DNA from: Rufibacter roseolus
GTDB taxonomy: Bacteria > Bacteroidota > Bacteroidia > Cytophagales > Hymenobacteraceae
Reading direction: 5' to 3'
Assembly (NCBI RefSeq): GCF_017916365.1
Contig: NZ_JAFMSU010000003.1
Coordinates: forward strand, 372,001 to 436,000
DNA: 64,000 nucleotides
Shown here in pieces: positions 9,701 through 17,635 of the stretch (its first letter is position 1; the number at the start of each line of letters is the position of its first letter). Both the position numbers and the translations under genes were made by a program. The notes under the pieces are model-generated. The model was not told the origin of the DNA, did not search any database, and worked only from the letters and a program-made list of their open reading frames with translations.

Positions 9701-9822
9701 TGGAAGGCACGGGAATTGGACTGTACATCGTGAAGAAGATCATAGACAACAGCGGCGGAAAAATTGAAGTGGAAAGCGAAAAAGGAAAAGGAAGTACCTT
9801 CAAGGTGAGCTTCAAACTTTAA
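6727..9822 (+). CDS. multi-PAS sensor histidine kinase
   Basis: The 1031-residue protein has six consecutive PAS/PAC modules, at about residues 55-170, 175-295, 297-425, 426-550, 552-675 and 676-800. Most end in the linker DITxRKxAE. A HisKA dimerisation domain follows with phospho-acceptor H819 (SHDLKAP), then a HATPase_c domain with N box (NFISNAIKY), G1 (VEDNGLGID) and G2 (GTGIGLYIVKKI). No transmembrane segment or receiver domain is visible, so it is predicted to be a cytoplasmic sensor. It has no adjacent response regulator; an orphan regulator lies about 17 kb away at 27162. The ligand is unknown. Confidence 0.9.
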   Translation: MEDIIHPIQDEPQAPILSIIGGGELGDLIRRHDWASTLLGPIAEWSLSLRMAVNLILQSPTPMVMLWGQDGTVLYNDAYRALAGQRHPDMLGIRFSESWPETADFVTEVISRTLQGKALTYRKLPFTVFRNNTAEDIWLDLDCSPILGDNGLPAGTLIITNEITGKVKADQALIEHEERLGGVFNQKSVGIAECDFTGKFILVNDRFSEMVGRSKEELYQMRMQDISHQEDLPHNTVLFKEAIKNGTPFDIEKRYVKPDGTEVWVHNNVSVAKNSSGGPSFVVAVCHEITERKMAEKHQKLFLAMSENSTNFIGIADQKGKVLYVNPTGRRMVGLDSLEEAQQTQVTDYFSDEDKPFVQEVILPAQNTAGFWKGEFRFRHFKTGQHIEVDYNQFAVKDPETGEVLGIATVSPDITDRKRAEAALTESEERFRTMAEASGLLIAQTDLEGNAIYFNQEWMNLTGRTPEELLNYGWGEFFHPDDRAGFIEAYQHAFAKREVLQREFRLLNKEGEYRWQYAVVSPRFGPDGTFAGYISSCVDVTESKKNQEALEEREEWFKTFANNIQNLAWVANPDGWITWYNQRWYDFTGTNFEEMQGWGWEKIQHPDHHGWVVKFVEEAWATKETWEMTLPLKGSNGEYRWFLTRGVPVKDAAGNVVRWIGTNTDITEQKKAEGELSKFKIISDYAFDAFILMRKDGTFAYLNDLALKRWGYTQEEAASLRVPDVDPIYQEELFNATFAQAQEQGAIPTFETLHKRKDGTIYPVEVSMGGITLDGQPHMFAVARDITDRKQAEETLKRRNEELQRTNNDLDNFIYTASHDLKAPITNIEGLVNTLVMDLPHDILETPEIAPIISLIGDSICRFKNTINDLTELTKLQRQSSEDVSTVPFQEVLDEICQDLKDPIQQSGATLEIDFSQHPELQFSRKNLRSVLYNFISNAIKYRSSQRTPLIRIMSRKEGDFCVLTVEDNGLGIDASQQDKLFAMFQRLHDHVEGTGIGLYIVKKIIDNSGGKIEVESEKGKGSTFKVSFKL

Positions 9823-9837
9823 CAGCTTAGAATGCCT

Positions 9838-9899
9838 AAAATGGCCGTGCTTTTTGGTAGGTTGCGTTACAACCATCTGCCAGAATGCATGGCCATTTT
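9838..9899 (+). terminator. hairpin downstream of sensor kinase
   Basis: AAAATGGCCGTGC (9838-9850) pairs with GCATGGCCATTTT (9887-9899), with one G-T pair. An inner GGTTG/CAACC stem lies in the loop and GGTTTTG follows. It is a plausible terminator of the kinase gene. Confidence 0.5.
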
Positions 9900-9934
9900 G
9901 GTTTTGTAGTCTTCCGCCGCCACCGATATAGCCC

Positions 9935-9966
9935 TTTGCTAATATTGCATGGATTGACTATTTTCG
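9935..9966 (+). promoter_or_regulatory. candidate Bacteroidota promoter
   Basis: TTTG (9935-9938), a 20-base spacer, then TATTTTCG (9959-9966), one mismatch from the TAnnTTTG -7 consensus. It lies 42 bases before the ATG of the membrane protein at 10009. Confidence 0.4.
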
Positions 9967-10008
9967 GAGCCCCCTTGTTTCAATTCCAACTTAACCTCAA
10001 CAACCCGT

Positions 10009-10404
10009 ATGAGCAGGATTGCAGCTAAAGGCATGGTCCTCATTTTTGCTGCCATTGTTATTTTCCACCTGCTGGTTCTCACCTCGGTGATTCCGTTTAC
10101 CATTGTAGGTGGCGGCAGGATCACAAGCCAAACGGAGATGTACCAACTGGAGACAACGGCCCTGCTGCTGAACATCTTCTTCCTGTTCATTGCCCTGGTG
10201 CAGGCGGGTTATCTGCACCTGAGGGTACCCTCTAGAATATTAACCGCTGTGCTTTGGGTCATGTTCGGGATTTTCCTGCTGAACACCGTGGGCAACCTGT
10301 TTTCAAACAGTCAACTGGAGAAGCTCATCTTCACCCCCATCACCCTAATTCTTGCAGCTTTCTCCGCAATTCTGGCCATGAACCGGACTTCTAAAACTGC
10401 TTAG
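10009..10404 (+). CDS. small integral membrane protein, unknown
   Basis: The 131-residue protein has four predicted hydrophobic helices (about residues 8-32, 50-70, 78-97 and 104-124) and almost no soluble part. No family was recognised. It lies between the sensor kinase and the glutaminyl cyclase with a possible promoter of its own. The even spacing of helices resembles small DoxX/DUF-type four-helix proteins, but no diagnostic residue is seen. Confidence 0.65.
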   Translation: MSRIAAKGMVLIFAAIVIFHLLVLTSVIPFTIVGGGRITSQTEMYQLETTALLLNIFFLFIALVQAGYLHLRVPSRILTAVLWVMFGIFLLNTVGNLFSNSQLEKLIFTPITLILAAFSAILAMNRTSKTA

Positions 10405-10519
10405 GAACAGACCTTGTTTCTAGCGTCTTTTCACAAAAACAGGGGCAAAACATATAAGTATTTTCTACCTTCCCTAGAGCCTTCTGAATAAGTGGGAGGA
10501 AATTAATACTTTTAGAACC

Positions 10520-11368
10520 TTGAGACTGACTTTTAGAAATAAGAACAAGATTCTTCTATCCTTTGCCCTGCTTCTAAATGTTTCAGGATGTGGCAATGCC
10601 AAAACAGAAACCGGTGCCCAGAAGAACGCCCAGAATAGTAACGCTTCTGAACCTGCCCTCATCAATTACGGCGTGGTAAAAGCTTACCCGCATGACACCA
10701 CTGCTTTCACTGAGGGGTTTCTGGTGCACGAAGGCAAACTTTATGAAAGCACGGGTTCTCCGGCAGATCTTACCCAAACTAAATCACTCATTGGCGTAGT
10801 GGATTTAGCCACGGGGAAGATGGATGTAAAAGTAGAGCTAGACCGAAACAAGTACTTCGGGGAGGGAATCGCTATCCTGAAGGACAGATTATACCAGCTC
10901 ACCTATTTAAGCAAGGTCGGGTTTGTGTATGACGTGAATACTTTCAAGCGGACGGGTGAATTCACTTTTAAGAGCAAAGAAGGCTGGGGCATGACCACAG
11001 ACGGTACCCACCTGATCATGAGTGATGGCACCAGCAAAATAACGTACCTCAACCCTACCACCTTCAAAGTTGAGAGAACCATTGCCGTTCATGACCAAAA
11101 CGGTCAAGTGGAAAACATCAATGAGTTAGAATACATTAAAGGCTTCCTGTACGCCAATGTGTACACCACCAACACCATCCTCAAGATTGATCCTAGTTCT
11201 GGAAAAATAATCGGGAAACTGGACCTGACCTCTCTGGAGCAGGACGCCAAATCCAAGAAACCGGATGCCCTTGAGCTGAACGGAATTGCCTATGACAGTA
11301 CCGCTGGCAAAGTGTATGTAACTGGCAAATTGTGGCCTAACATCTATGAAATCAAGTTCAGCTACTAG
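10520..11368 (+). CDS. glutaminyl-peptide cyclotransferase, lipoprotein
   Basis: The product matches the bacterial/plant-type glutamine cyclotransferase family, which converts N-terminal glutamine of exported peptides to pyroglutamate. Family blocks are all visible: YPHDTTAFTEGF, GEGIAIL, EGWGMTTDGTHLIMSDGTS, ENINELEYI, NVYTTNTILKID and LNGIAYD..KVYVTGKLWPNIYEI. These mark a beta-propeller. The N-terminus is a lipoprotein signal with lipobox VSGC. The only in-frame start that keeps the signal is TTG at 10520, which is unusual. The protein is predicted to be tethered in the periplasm or outer membrane, where it would act on secreted proteins. Confidence 0.88.
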   Translation: MRLTFRNKNKILLSFALLLNVSGCGNAKTETGAQKNAQNSNASEPALINYGVVKAYPHDTTAFTEGFLVHEGKLYESTGSPADLTQTKSLIGVVDLATGKMDVKVELDRNKYFGEGIAILKDRLYQLTYLSKVGFVYDVNTFKRTGEFTFKSKEGWGMTTDGTHLIMSDGTSKITYLNPTTFKVERTIAVHDQNGQVENINELEYIKGFLYANVYTTNTILKIDPSSGKIIGKLDLTSLEQDAKSKKPDALELNGIAYDSTAGKVYVTGKLWPNIYEIKFSY

Positions 11369-11506
11369 GAAAGCTTCACCCAAAAAGATTGCCTCCAACA
11401 GTGGCCCCGAAGCTGTGCTTTTATTTTCAGAAACTTGTGAAATATTCTGGATTTACTAAACCTCTACCCGCTTCCGTTTGTTTGAATAATAGACAAGCAG
11501 AAGAAG

Positions 11507-12172
11507 ATGGAAAACACAGATTTCAATACAAATCAGCAGGCTGAGACCAGAAACAGAATCATTGACGCCTTCATAGAGCATGTGCTGGAGACCGGGAAAC
11601 AGCCGGTATCGGTGTACAAGTTTGCCCAGAGCCTGGGTATTCCGGAGGAGGAGTTCTACAACTACTTCACCTCGTTTCAAGGGGTGAAAGGCGCGGTGTG
11701 GGACCGCATCTTTGACGAAACCTACGCCACCATGCGCGCCCAGGAGGTATACCAATCTTACTCGGCCAGAGAGAAGTTGTTGGCTTTCTATTACACCTGG
11801 GTAGAGGTCCTGAAGAAGAATCGAAGCTACCTGCTCGCCTTATATGAAAGCCACGCAGACTTCAAGAAGGTAACGCCCCAGGAGGTGAGAAGCTTCCGAG
11901 ACAAATTCAAAACCTTCGCCAAAGGTATCATCCAGGAAGGCAAAGCCGAAGGTGAGATCGTGGACCGCAAGTACCTCTCTGACAAGTATGACGAAGCCCT
12001 GTGGCTGGAGACGCTGTTCATCTTCCAGTTCTGGCTCAGAGACAACTCCGTCTCCTTCGAGAAAACCGATGTGGCCATTGAGAAATCCGTACGGCTGGCC
12101 TTCGACCTGATTGGGAGAACCGCCGTGGACTCATTCGTTGATCTGGCCAAATTCCTTTACCAGTCTAAATAA
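11507..12172 (+). CDS. TetR-family transcriptional regulator
   Basis: The 221-residue protein has an N-terminal TetR helix-turn-helix at about residues 10-60 (TRNRIIDAFIEHVLETG, VSVYKFAQSLGIPEEEFYNYFTSF). A long all-helical ligand domain rich in aromatic residues follows. Only five bases separate it from the ABC1 kinase gene, so the two are co-transcribed. The regulator probably controls its own operon and possibly lipid or quinone-related functions; the inducer is unknown. Confidence 0.82.
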   Translation: MENTDFNTNQQAETRNRIIDAFIEHVLETGKQPVSVYKFAQSLGIPEEEFYNYFTSFQGVKGAVWDRIFDETYATMRAQEVYQSYSAREKLLAFYYTWVEVLKKNRSYLLALYESHADFKKVTPQEVRSFRDKFKTFAKGIIQEGKAEGEIVDRKYLSDKYDEALWLETLFIFQFWLRDNSVSFEKTDVAIEKSVRLAFDLIGRTAVDSFVDLAKFLYQSK

Positions 12173-12177
12173 CCTTC

Positions 12178-13497
12178 ATGAGCAGTACCCAACCAGAGCA
12201 AAACCATATCCCTACCTCCAAAGTACAACGGGCCACCAAGTTCATTGGTACCGGCGCCAAAGTGGGCGGGAACTACATAAAGCATTACGCCAAGAAGATG
12301 GTGAACCCATCTCTGAGCAAAGAGGAACTACACACCAGCAACGCCGAGGACATCTACGCTTCCCTAAGCGAGCTGAAAGGCAGCGCCCTCAAAGTGGCCC
12401 AGATGATATCTATGGACAAGAACATCCTACCCCGGGCGTACCAGGATAAGTTCACCATGGCGCAGTATAGCGCGCCACCGCTCTCCTACCCCTTGGTGGT
12501 GAGAACCTTCCAGAAGTCCTTTGGGAAAGCACCAGAGGCGATGTTTGATACGTTCACTACTTCGGCGGTGAATGCCGCGTCCATCGGGCAGGTACACAAA
12601 GCCACCAAAAACGGCAAAACGTTCGCAGTGAAGGTGCAGTACCCCGGCGTGGCCGATAGCGTTACCTCAGACCTGCGCATGGTGAAGCCGTTTGCCCACC
12701 GGTTGTTGAACATGAACGAAAAGGAAATAAGCCACTACATGGAAGAGGTAGAAGAGAAACTGCTGGAGGAAACCGACTACAAACTGGAGGTAAAACGGTC
12801 CACCGAGATCTCGCAGGCTTGCCGTCATATTCCGCACCTGAACTTCCCGGTGTATTACCCAGAATTCAGCAGTGAGCGCATCATCACCATGGACTGGCTG
12901 GAAGGCGATCACCTGAAGGAATGGCTCCAGACGAACCCCTCGCAAGAAGCCCGGAACCAGATTGGGCAGGCATTGTGGGATTTCTACCACCACCAGGTGC
13001 ACAACCTCAAACAGGTCCACGCCGATCCGCACCCGGGTAACTTCATTGTCCAGGAAAAGGAGACCTTGGGTGTCATTGATTTCGGGTGCGTGAAAGAGAT
13101 TCCGGAGGATTTCTACCGGGGTTACTTCTCGCTATTGAAGAGAAACGCGCATCTGAACGAGGCGGAACTAAACCAGATCTTCTTCCAGCTGGATTTCCTC
13201 AGCGACCAGGACTCCCCGGCAGAGCAAGCCTATTTCAAGGGTGTTTTCAAGGAAATGATGGTATTGCTGGGCCGGCCTTTCCACTCTGAAACATTTGATT
13301 TCGCGGATGAGGCTTACTTCAATCAGATTTACGCGCTAGGCGACAGAGTGGCCAGGGACAAGATGTTCAGGCAATCCAGGCAGGCCCGCGGCTCCAGGCA
13401 CGGTCTTTTTGTGAACAGAACCTATTTTGGCTTGTACAGCCTGCTCAACCAACTCAGAGCCAGGATCAACACCACCAAACCAGATTGGTTGAAATAA
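12178..13497 (+). CDS. ABC1/AarF/UbiB-family atypical kinase
   Basis: The 439-residue protein has the ABC1 (ADCK/UbiB) kinase-like fold. Visible elements are the alanine-rich loop NAASIGQVHKA, the lysine in FAVKVQYPG (K152), the catalytic-loop equivalent HADPHPGNF (H281, D283) and the metal-binding VIDFG (D301). The family-defining KxGQ motif reads KVAQ here (K72-Q75), so the glycine is replaced by alanine. Relatives support isoprenoid-quinone synthesis or membrane lipid homeostasis and have ATPase rather than classical protein kinase activity. No C-terminal membrane helices are seen. It is co-transcribed with the TetR regulator upstream. Confidence 0.88.
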   Translation: MSSTQPEQNHIPTSKVQRATKFIGTGAKVGGNYIKHYAKKMVNPSLSKEELHTSNAEDIYASLSELKGSALKVAQMISMDKNILPRAYQDKFTMAQYSAPPLSYPLVVRTFQKSFGKAPEAMFDTFTTSAVNAASIGQVHKATKNGKTFAVKVQYPGVADSVTSDLRMVKPFAHRLLNMNEKEISHYMEEVEEKLLEETDYKLEVKRSTEISQACRHIPHLNFPVYYPEFSSERIITMDWLEGDHLKEWLQTNPSQEARNQIGQALWDFYHHQVHNLKQVHADPHPGNFIVQEKETLGVIDFGCVKEIPEDFYRGYFSLLKRNAHLNEAELNQIFFQLDFLSDQDSPAEQAYFKGVFKEMMVLLGRPFHSETFDFADEAYFNQIYALGDRVARDKMFRQSRQARGSRHGLFVNRTYFGLYSLLNQLRARINTTKPDWLK

Positions 13498-13500
13498 AGG

Positions 13501-13568
13501 AAAACAGTGCTGTTGCCCTATGGCGTGCCCATTTGTGGTAACTTTGCCCCAGGCGACAGCACTGTTTT
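13501..13568 (+). terminator. terminator hairpin enclosing a -7 promoter box
   Basis: Bases 13501-13517 pair with 13552-13568 (17 bp, one G-T pair), and the right arm ends in five T residues (13565-13569), as in an intrinsic terminator for the ABC1 kinase. The 34-base loop contains TAACTTTG (13539-13546), a perfect TAnnTTTG -7 box positioned about 38 bases before the RlmF start. Confidence 0.65.
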
Positions 13569-13583
13569 TGATTTTACCGTTTC

Positions 13584-14555
13584 ATGCTTCCGAAAAAGAA
13601 AGAGCACCCCAAAGAGAAAGCGGGTTTACACCCCCGCAACAAGCACCGTGAGCGCTATGATTTCAAGAAGCTGATCGCGAGTTGCCCCGAGTTGCGCCCT
13701 TTTGTGCGGGTGAATGACTTCAAGGATGAATCAATTGATTTCTTTAACCCCGAGGCGGTGAAAACGCTGAACAAAGCGCTGCTGAAGCATTTCTACGGCA
13801 TCAGTTACTGGGACATCCCCAAGAACTACCTGTGTCCGCCTATTCCCGGCAGGGCAGATTACATCCACCACATTGCGGATCTGCTGGCCAGCCTGAACCC
13901 TAAAGGGAACAAAGTACCCAAAGGCAACCGCATCAAGTGTCTGGACATTGGCGTGGGCGCCAACTGCGTTTATCCCATCATCGGGCACCAGGAGTACGGC
14001 TGGGCTTTTGTAGGCGCGGATATTGACCCGGTTTCCATTCAGTCTGCGAACCAGATCATTGAGAAGAACCCCTCGCTGCAAGGCGGTATAGAATGCCGGC
14101 TGCAGTCAAACCCCAAAGACATTTTCAGGGGCATTATCCAACCAGATGAGCGCTTCGACCTGACCCTTTGCAATCCGCCCTTCCACGCCTCGGCGGCAGA
14201 CGCGCAGGCCGGCACCGTGCGCAAACTCAGGAACCTGAAACAACAGAAGGCCGTGAAGCCTACCCTCAACTTCGGCGGGCAGAAGAATGAATTGTGGTGC
14301 GAGGGCGGCGAAGAACGCTTCATCGGGGATATGATCAGGCAGAGCCGACAATTTGCCCAATCCTGTCTTTGGTTCACCACGCTGGTCTCTAAAAGCGCCA
14401 ACCTAAAAGGCGCCTACAAAGCCCTGCGGCAAGCCCAAGCGGTAGACGTGAAAACCATTACCATGAGCCAGGGGAACAAAACCAGCCGTCTTGTCGCCTG
14501 GACTTTCCTCTCCCCAGATCAGCAAAAAGCCTGGGCAATTACCCGGTGGAAATAA
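13584..14555 (+). CDS. rlmF: 23S rRNA (adenine1618-N6)-methyltransferase
   Basis: The 323-residue protein carries the family signature start [27 protein letters not shown]. It also has the SAM-binding strand [12 protein letters not shown] (G123 region) and the N6-adenine methyltransferase motif NPPF at N197-F200. RlmF methylates A1618 of 23S rRNA using S-adenosylmethionine. The conserved [17 protein letters not shown] segment is also typical. The length matches the family (about 300 residues). The gene appears to have its own promoter within the preceding hairpin. Confidence 0.93.
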   Translation: MLPKKKEHPKEKAGLHPRNKHRERYDFKKLIASCPELRPFVRVNDFKDESIDFFNPEAVKTLNKALLKHFYGISYWDIPKNYLCPPIPGRADYIHHIADLLASLNPKGNKVPKGNRIKCLDIGVGANCVYPIIGHQEYGWAFVGADIDPVSIQSANQIIEKNPSLQGGIECRLQSNPKDIFRGIIQPDERFDLTLCNPPFHASAADAQAGTVRKLRNLKQQKAVKPTLNFGGQKNELWCEGGEERFIGDMIRQSRQFAQSCLWFTTLVSKSANLKGAYKALRQAQAVDVKTITMSQGNKTSRLVAWTFLSPDQQKAWAITRWK

Positions 14556-14611
14556 ATATCCTGGCCTGCTGAACAATTGAAGCTGCTTATGCTACTCCAT
14601 TTCAGCAACTT

Positions 14612-14650
14612 CCTGTTCCGGGACTGATTTTCAGAAAACAGCCTCAAAAC
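14612..14650. repeat. dispersed palindromic element
   Basis: The copy reads GGGACTG, TTTTCAGAAAAC, GCCTCAAAAC. It lies 57 bases after the RlmF stop and directly precedes the terminator hairpin. Confidence 0.7.
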
Positions 14651-14696
14651 AGCAGAAGCCCATCTTGCCTTTTAGGTAGAATGGGCTTCTGTTGTT
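14648..14696 (+). terminator. intrinsic terminator of rlmF
   Basis: A 16-bp stem with one G-T pair (14648-14663 with 14681-14696) is followed by a T-rich stretch. It immediately follows the palindromic element. Confidence 0.75.
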
Positions 14697-14853
14697 TATT
14701 AGAAAACCCCAGTTCAGGTGCTGCACTAGGTTCTTAGCTTGCAATAAATTAAAGGGAGGCGATTTCTTAAAATAGGAAAAATCATTTTATAACAATACCA
14801 TCTAAAATTATGAAAATTCCGTAGATACTTATAAACCAACCACTTCATGCACT

Positions 14854-15255
14854 ATGACCACAAAAACTGCTTCTCTCCTCATTGGATTCACTTTCCTGGC
14901 GGTGGGCCTATTGGGTTTCGTACCCAATCCCATAGTGGGTGATACCCACAGTGCCATTTTCCACGCCGATGCGGTGCATAACATGGTGCACATCATAAGC
15001 GGGGTATTGTTTATTCTGGTGGCCCTTGCCGCACCCGGCCAGGCTGCAACCTTTATGAAAGTATTTGGGGTAGTTTACCTATTGTTAGGGGTGATCGGGT
15101 TCCTTACCATCGGGGATTCCGGTATGACCAGGCTGCTGGGTTTCTTACCTGTGAACGGCGCCGATAATTACCTGCATGTGGCCTTGGGGATTGTCATCTT
15201 TCTGGCAGGAATGCTACCCAGGGGAAGAGTGGCGGGCATTGGCACGAGGATGTAA
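14854..15255 (+). CDS. DUF4383-like four-helix membrane protein
   Basis: The 133-residue protein has four hydrophobic helices (about residues 5-25, 45-62, 67-86 and 105-123). Its polar motifs HNMVHIISG and GADNYLHVALG resemble the DUF4383 family. Members are small inner-membrane proteins of unknown function, often stress-associated. The ATG follows an AT-rich leader. Function cannot be assigned. Confidence 0.72.
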   Translation: MTTKTASLLIGFTFLAVGLLGFVPNPIVGDTHSAIFHADAVHNMVHIISGVLFILVALAAPGQAATFMKVFGVVYLLLGVIGFLTIGDSGMTRLLGFLPVNGADNYLHVALGIVIFLAGMLPRGRVAGIGTRM

Positions 15256-15779
15256 ACCCAGGCGAGGCACACACGTTTCACGGGCCATTTCTGAGCCGCC
15301 ACTTGCAGCAGGCACTTAGCCAGCTTCTGTTGTACAACAAGTTCAATTCTCTTTTCAGATAGAAACGATTAGGGGCTGTTTTCAAAAAAACAGCCCCTAA
15401 TCGTTTGGTGTATGCGGCTGACAGATTTTCTAGTTCAAGGGTTAAAAATTTCATCTTATCAAACAGTCTAATTATTGCTTATCAGTCACTTACAATATCA
15501 CCAACCTAAAAGATCGCTATTTAGCTAGCTCTCTTTAAAGCCCTGAACCCTTGGCCTGTTCTTTCCCCTCTTTCAAGGCTGATTCTGAAAAACGGACCTT
15601 AAACGCCTTTTCTTTTGAGTTACCCAAATCGGTAAAAAGCGTATAACTACTTAATAGAATACCAACCACGTACGCTCCCTTAGAACAGCCCGAAAGAATT
15701 CCCATTCCCTCCTTTACAACCGTAAGACAGGGCTGCTGACTTTGACCTGGTGGATGTAGCATCATTTAAGCGTACCATT
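15256..15779. other. intergenic region
   Basis: This roughly 520-base gap holds the strong palindromic hairpin at 15362-15407. A - strand ORF of 76 codons (15535-15765) overlaps the start of the next gene and has no recognisable features, so it is not called. The promoter of the methyltransferase presumably lies in the last 200 bases. Confidence 0.45.
15362..15407. repeat. dispersed palindromic element, near-perfect copy
   Basis: A 20-bp perfect stem (15363-15382 with 15387-15406) contains GGGGCTGTTTT and AAAACAGCCCC around a CAAA loop. It lies downstream of the DUF4383 gene. It is the most symmetric copy of the element outside the 3562 hairpin. Confidence 0.8.
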
Positions 15780-16862
15780 ATGAGAGTAGATCAGGAATTT
15801 GATACTTCCCGGGCCCAGGCGTTTGAGAATGCCCTGGTAGACACCATGAACAAAAGCGCCCTCTCCTTCATGATCTCCATCGGGCACCGGGTAGGTTTGT
15901 TTGACATCATGAGCCAGATGGATTTTGCCAGTTCCATGGACATTGCCGAGCGGGCCCGCCTGGATGAGCGCTACGTGCGGGAGTGGCTGGGCGCCATGGT
16001 CACCGGCGGCATTGTCATCTACGCCCCCGAAACCCGCACCTATTACCTGCCCCCAGAGCATGCCGCTTACCTTACCCGCCAGGCCGGATCTGATAACCTG
16101 GCGGTGTTTGCACAGTACAGCGCCGTGATGGGCCAGGTTGAAAACCAAATAGTGGAATGCTTCAAACACGGCGGCGGCGTGCCTTATGCAGAATTCCACC
16201 GGTTCCATGAGGTCATGGCCGAGGACAGCGGGCAGTCGGTGCTGGCTTCTCTGGAGAGCCATATCCTGCCGCTGGTGCCGGACCTGCGGGAGAAACTGGA
16301 GAAAGGCATTCACGTGCTGGACGTGGGCTGCGGCTCGGGTAAAATCATCAACCGCTTGGCCTCCATGTTCCACCGGTCCCATTTCACCGGCATTGACTTC
16401 TCCTCAGACGCCATCGCTGATGCCAACGCCCAGACTGCCGCTCTGGGCCTGGAGAACGTCCATTTCAAGCTTAAAGACCTATCTGATTTCCACCACGATG
16501 CGCCGGAGGAGAAATATGACCTTATCACCACCTTTGACGCCATCCATGACCAGGGACAACCGCTCAACGTGCTGCGAGGCATTCACAAAGCACTCAAGAA
16601 AGACGGCGTGTACCTCATGCAGGAAATTGGGGGCACCAGTCACCTGGAAGAAGACATGAAACACCCCATCGCCCCGTTTCTGTACACCATTTCCACTATG
16701 CACTGCATGACCGTATCGCTCGCGCAGCACGGCGAAGGCCTGGGCGCCATGTGGGGCGAGGAGGTGACCATGGATTACCTCAACCGCGCTGGCTTCACCA
16801 ACATCCAGACCCATAAACTGCCCCATGACATCCAGAATCTCTGGTACGTGATCAGGAAATAG
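15780..16862 (+). CDS. class I SAM-dependent methyltransferase with winged-helix N-terminus
   Basis: The 360-residue protein has an N-terminal helical/winged-helix region (ALSFMISIGHRVGLFDIM, ERARLDERYVREWLGAMVTGGIV) like the dimerisation domain of O-methyltransferases. A Rossmann methyltransferase domain follows with motif I VLDVGCGSG, then GIDFSSDAI and YDLITTFDAIHD. The C-terminal part has W-G-E-E motifs typical of family members in many bacteria and animals, where the substrate is unknown. An alternative ATG lies ten codons upstream (15750). It seems monocistronic. Confidence 0.82.
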   Translation: MRVDQEFDTSRAQAFENALVDTMNKSALSFMISIGHRVGLFDIMSQMDFASSMDIAERARLDERYVREWLGAMVTGGIVIYAPETRTYYLPPEHAAYLTRQAGSDNLAVFAQYSAVMGQVENQIVECFKHGGGVPYAEFHRFHEVMAEDSGQSVLASLESHILPLVPDLREKLEKGIHVLDVGCGSGKIINRLASMFHRSHFTGIDFSSDAIADANAQTAALGLENVHFKLKDLSDFHHDAPEEKYDLITTFDAIHDQGQPLNVLRGIHKALKKDGVYLMQEIGGTSHLEEDMKHPIAPFLYTISTMHCMTVSLAQHGEGLGAMWGEEVTMDYLNRAGFTNIQTHKLPHDIQNLWYVIRK

Positions 16863-16891
16863 CCAGGACACCGATGCCTCACAATAGGTTT

Positions 16892-16930
16892 TTGTTTCAG
16901 GGCCGTTTTACTAAAAACGAGGCAAGAATC
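16892..16930. repeat. dispersed palindromic element
   Basis: The copy reads GGGCCGTTTT, then AAAAACGAGGC, then AGAATC. It lies 30 bases after the methyltransferase stop and overlaps the start of the following terminator. Confidence 0.65.
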
Positions 16931-16957
16931 AGCCGGGAGATGCAGATCTCCGGCTGA
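16930..16957 (+). terminator. intrinsic terminator of methyltransferase
   Basis: CAGCCGG..AGAT pairs with ATCTCCGGCTG (one bulged G) around GCAG, and TTTTG follows. Confidence 0.65.
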
Positions 16958-17009
16958 TTTTGCTTTGTGCCCTGTCCTCTTTTTGCCGCTCAGTTGTTGG
17001 AGGAAAGGC

Positions 17010-17048
17010 TATTTTGGGCTTACTTTCAGGAAAACGCACCCAAAACCC
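17010..17048. repeat. dispersed palindromic element just before a start codon
   Basis: The copy reads TTTTGGGC, then TTTCAGGAAAAC, then ACCCAAAACCC. It ends six bases before the ATG of the GNAT gene, so it would form a hairpin in the 5' leader next to the translation start. Confidence 0.7.
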
Positions 17049-17053
17049 GACTG

Positions 17054-17524
17054 ATGATTCCCACCTTTAGAGAAGCCATCGTGGCAGACATCCCGCAGAT
17101 GCAGGTAGTACGCCACGCCGTGAAAGAGAACGTACTTTCCAACCCCGCCCTGGTCACTGATGCTGCGGTGGAGGAATACATCACCAAACGGGGAAAAGGC
17201 TGGGTAGCCGAGGTAGAAAACCAGGTAGTGGGCTTCTCCATCGCAGATCTGCAGGAGCACAGCATCTGGGCGCTGTTTATAGACCCCGCCTATGAAAAAA
17301 TGGGCATCGGGAGAAAGCTGCATGACCTGATGCTGGACTGGTATTTCGGGCAGACTGGGGAGAAAGTCTGGTTAGGCACGACCCTCAACACCCGGGCTGC
17401 GGCCTTCTACCGTACCGCCGGCTGGCGCGAAGTGGGTACCCACGGCAAAGGCGAAATCAAGTTTGAGATGACCTCGGAAGAGTGGGCGCAGAGAAAACCT
17501 GCAGCAGCCAAAAAGCATGAGTAG
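17054..17524 (+). CDS. GNAT-family N-acetyltransferase
   Basis: The 156-residue protein has the GNAT fold: FREAIVADIPQMQ at the N-terminus, VAEVENQVVGFSIAD, the acetyl-CoA loop MGIGRKLHDLM and the AAAFYRTAGW motif B. The acceptor is unknown. The start is placed at 17054 because a longer reading frame from 16967 runs back through a dispersed palindromic element and a terminator-like region. Those extra 29 residues do not resemble the family. Confidence 0.85.
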   Translation: MIPTFREAIVADIPQMQVVRHAVKENVLSNPALVTDAAVEEYITKRGKGWVAEVENQVVGFSIADLQEHSIWALFIDPAYEKMGIGRKLHDLMLDWYFGQTGEKVWLGTTLNTRAAAFYRTAGWREVGTHGKGEIKFEMTSEEWAQRKPAAAKKHE

Positions 17525-17580
17525 AAAGCTAAAAGTTATCTGGAGATTGGTTTTCTCTCTGGATTACTTCCGCAATTCAC

Positions 17581-17635
17581 GGGCTGTTTTAGGGCTTTTT
17601 TCCTAAAAACGAGCCGAAATAAAACGAGCCGAAAT
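17581..17635. repeat. dispersed palindromic element with a 15-bp tandem duplication
   Basis: The element reads GTTTTAGGGC, TTTTCCTAAAAACGAGCC, GAAAT. Its right end, AAAACGAGCCGAAAT, is exactly duplicated (17606-17620 and 17621-17635). The second copy ends at the 3' end of the sigma factor gene. Confidence 0.7.

Noticed and set aside
15535..15765. 76-codon - strand ORF
   Set aside because: It overlaps the methyltransferase 5' region and has no recognisable features. It could be a decayed remnant, but nothing supports that.
17581..17635. Possible CRISPR-like repeat pair
   Set aside because: Only two adjacent 15-bp units without spacers and no cas genes; it is a tandem duplication within the palindromic element.
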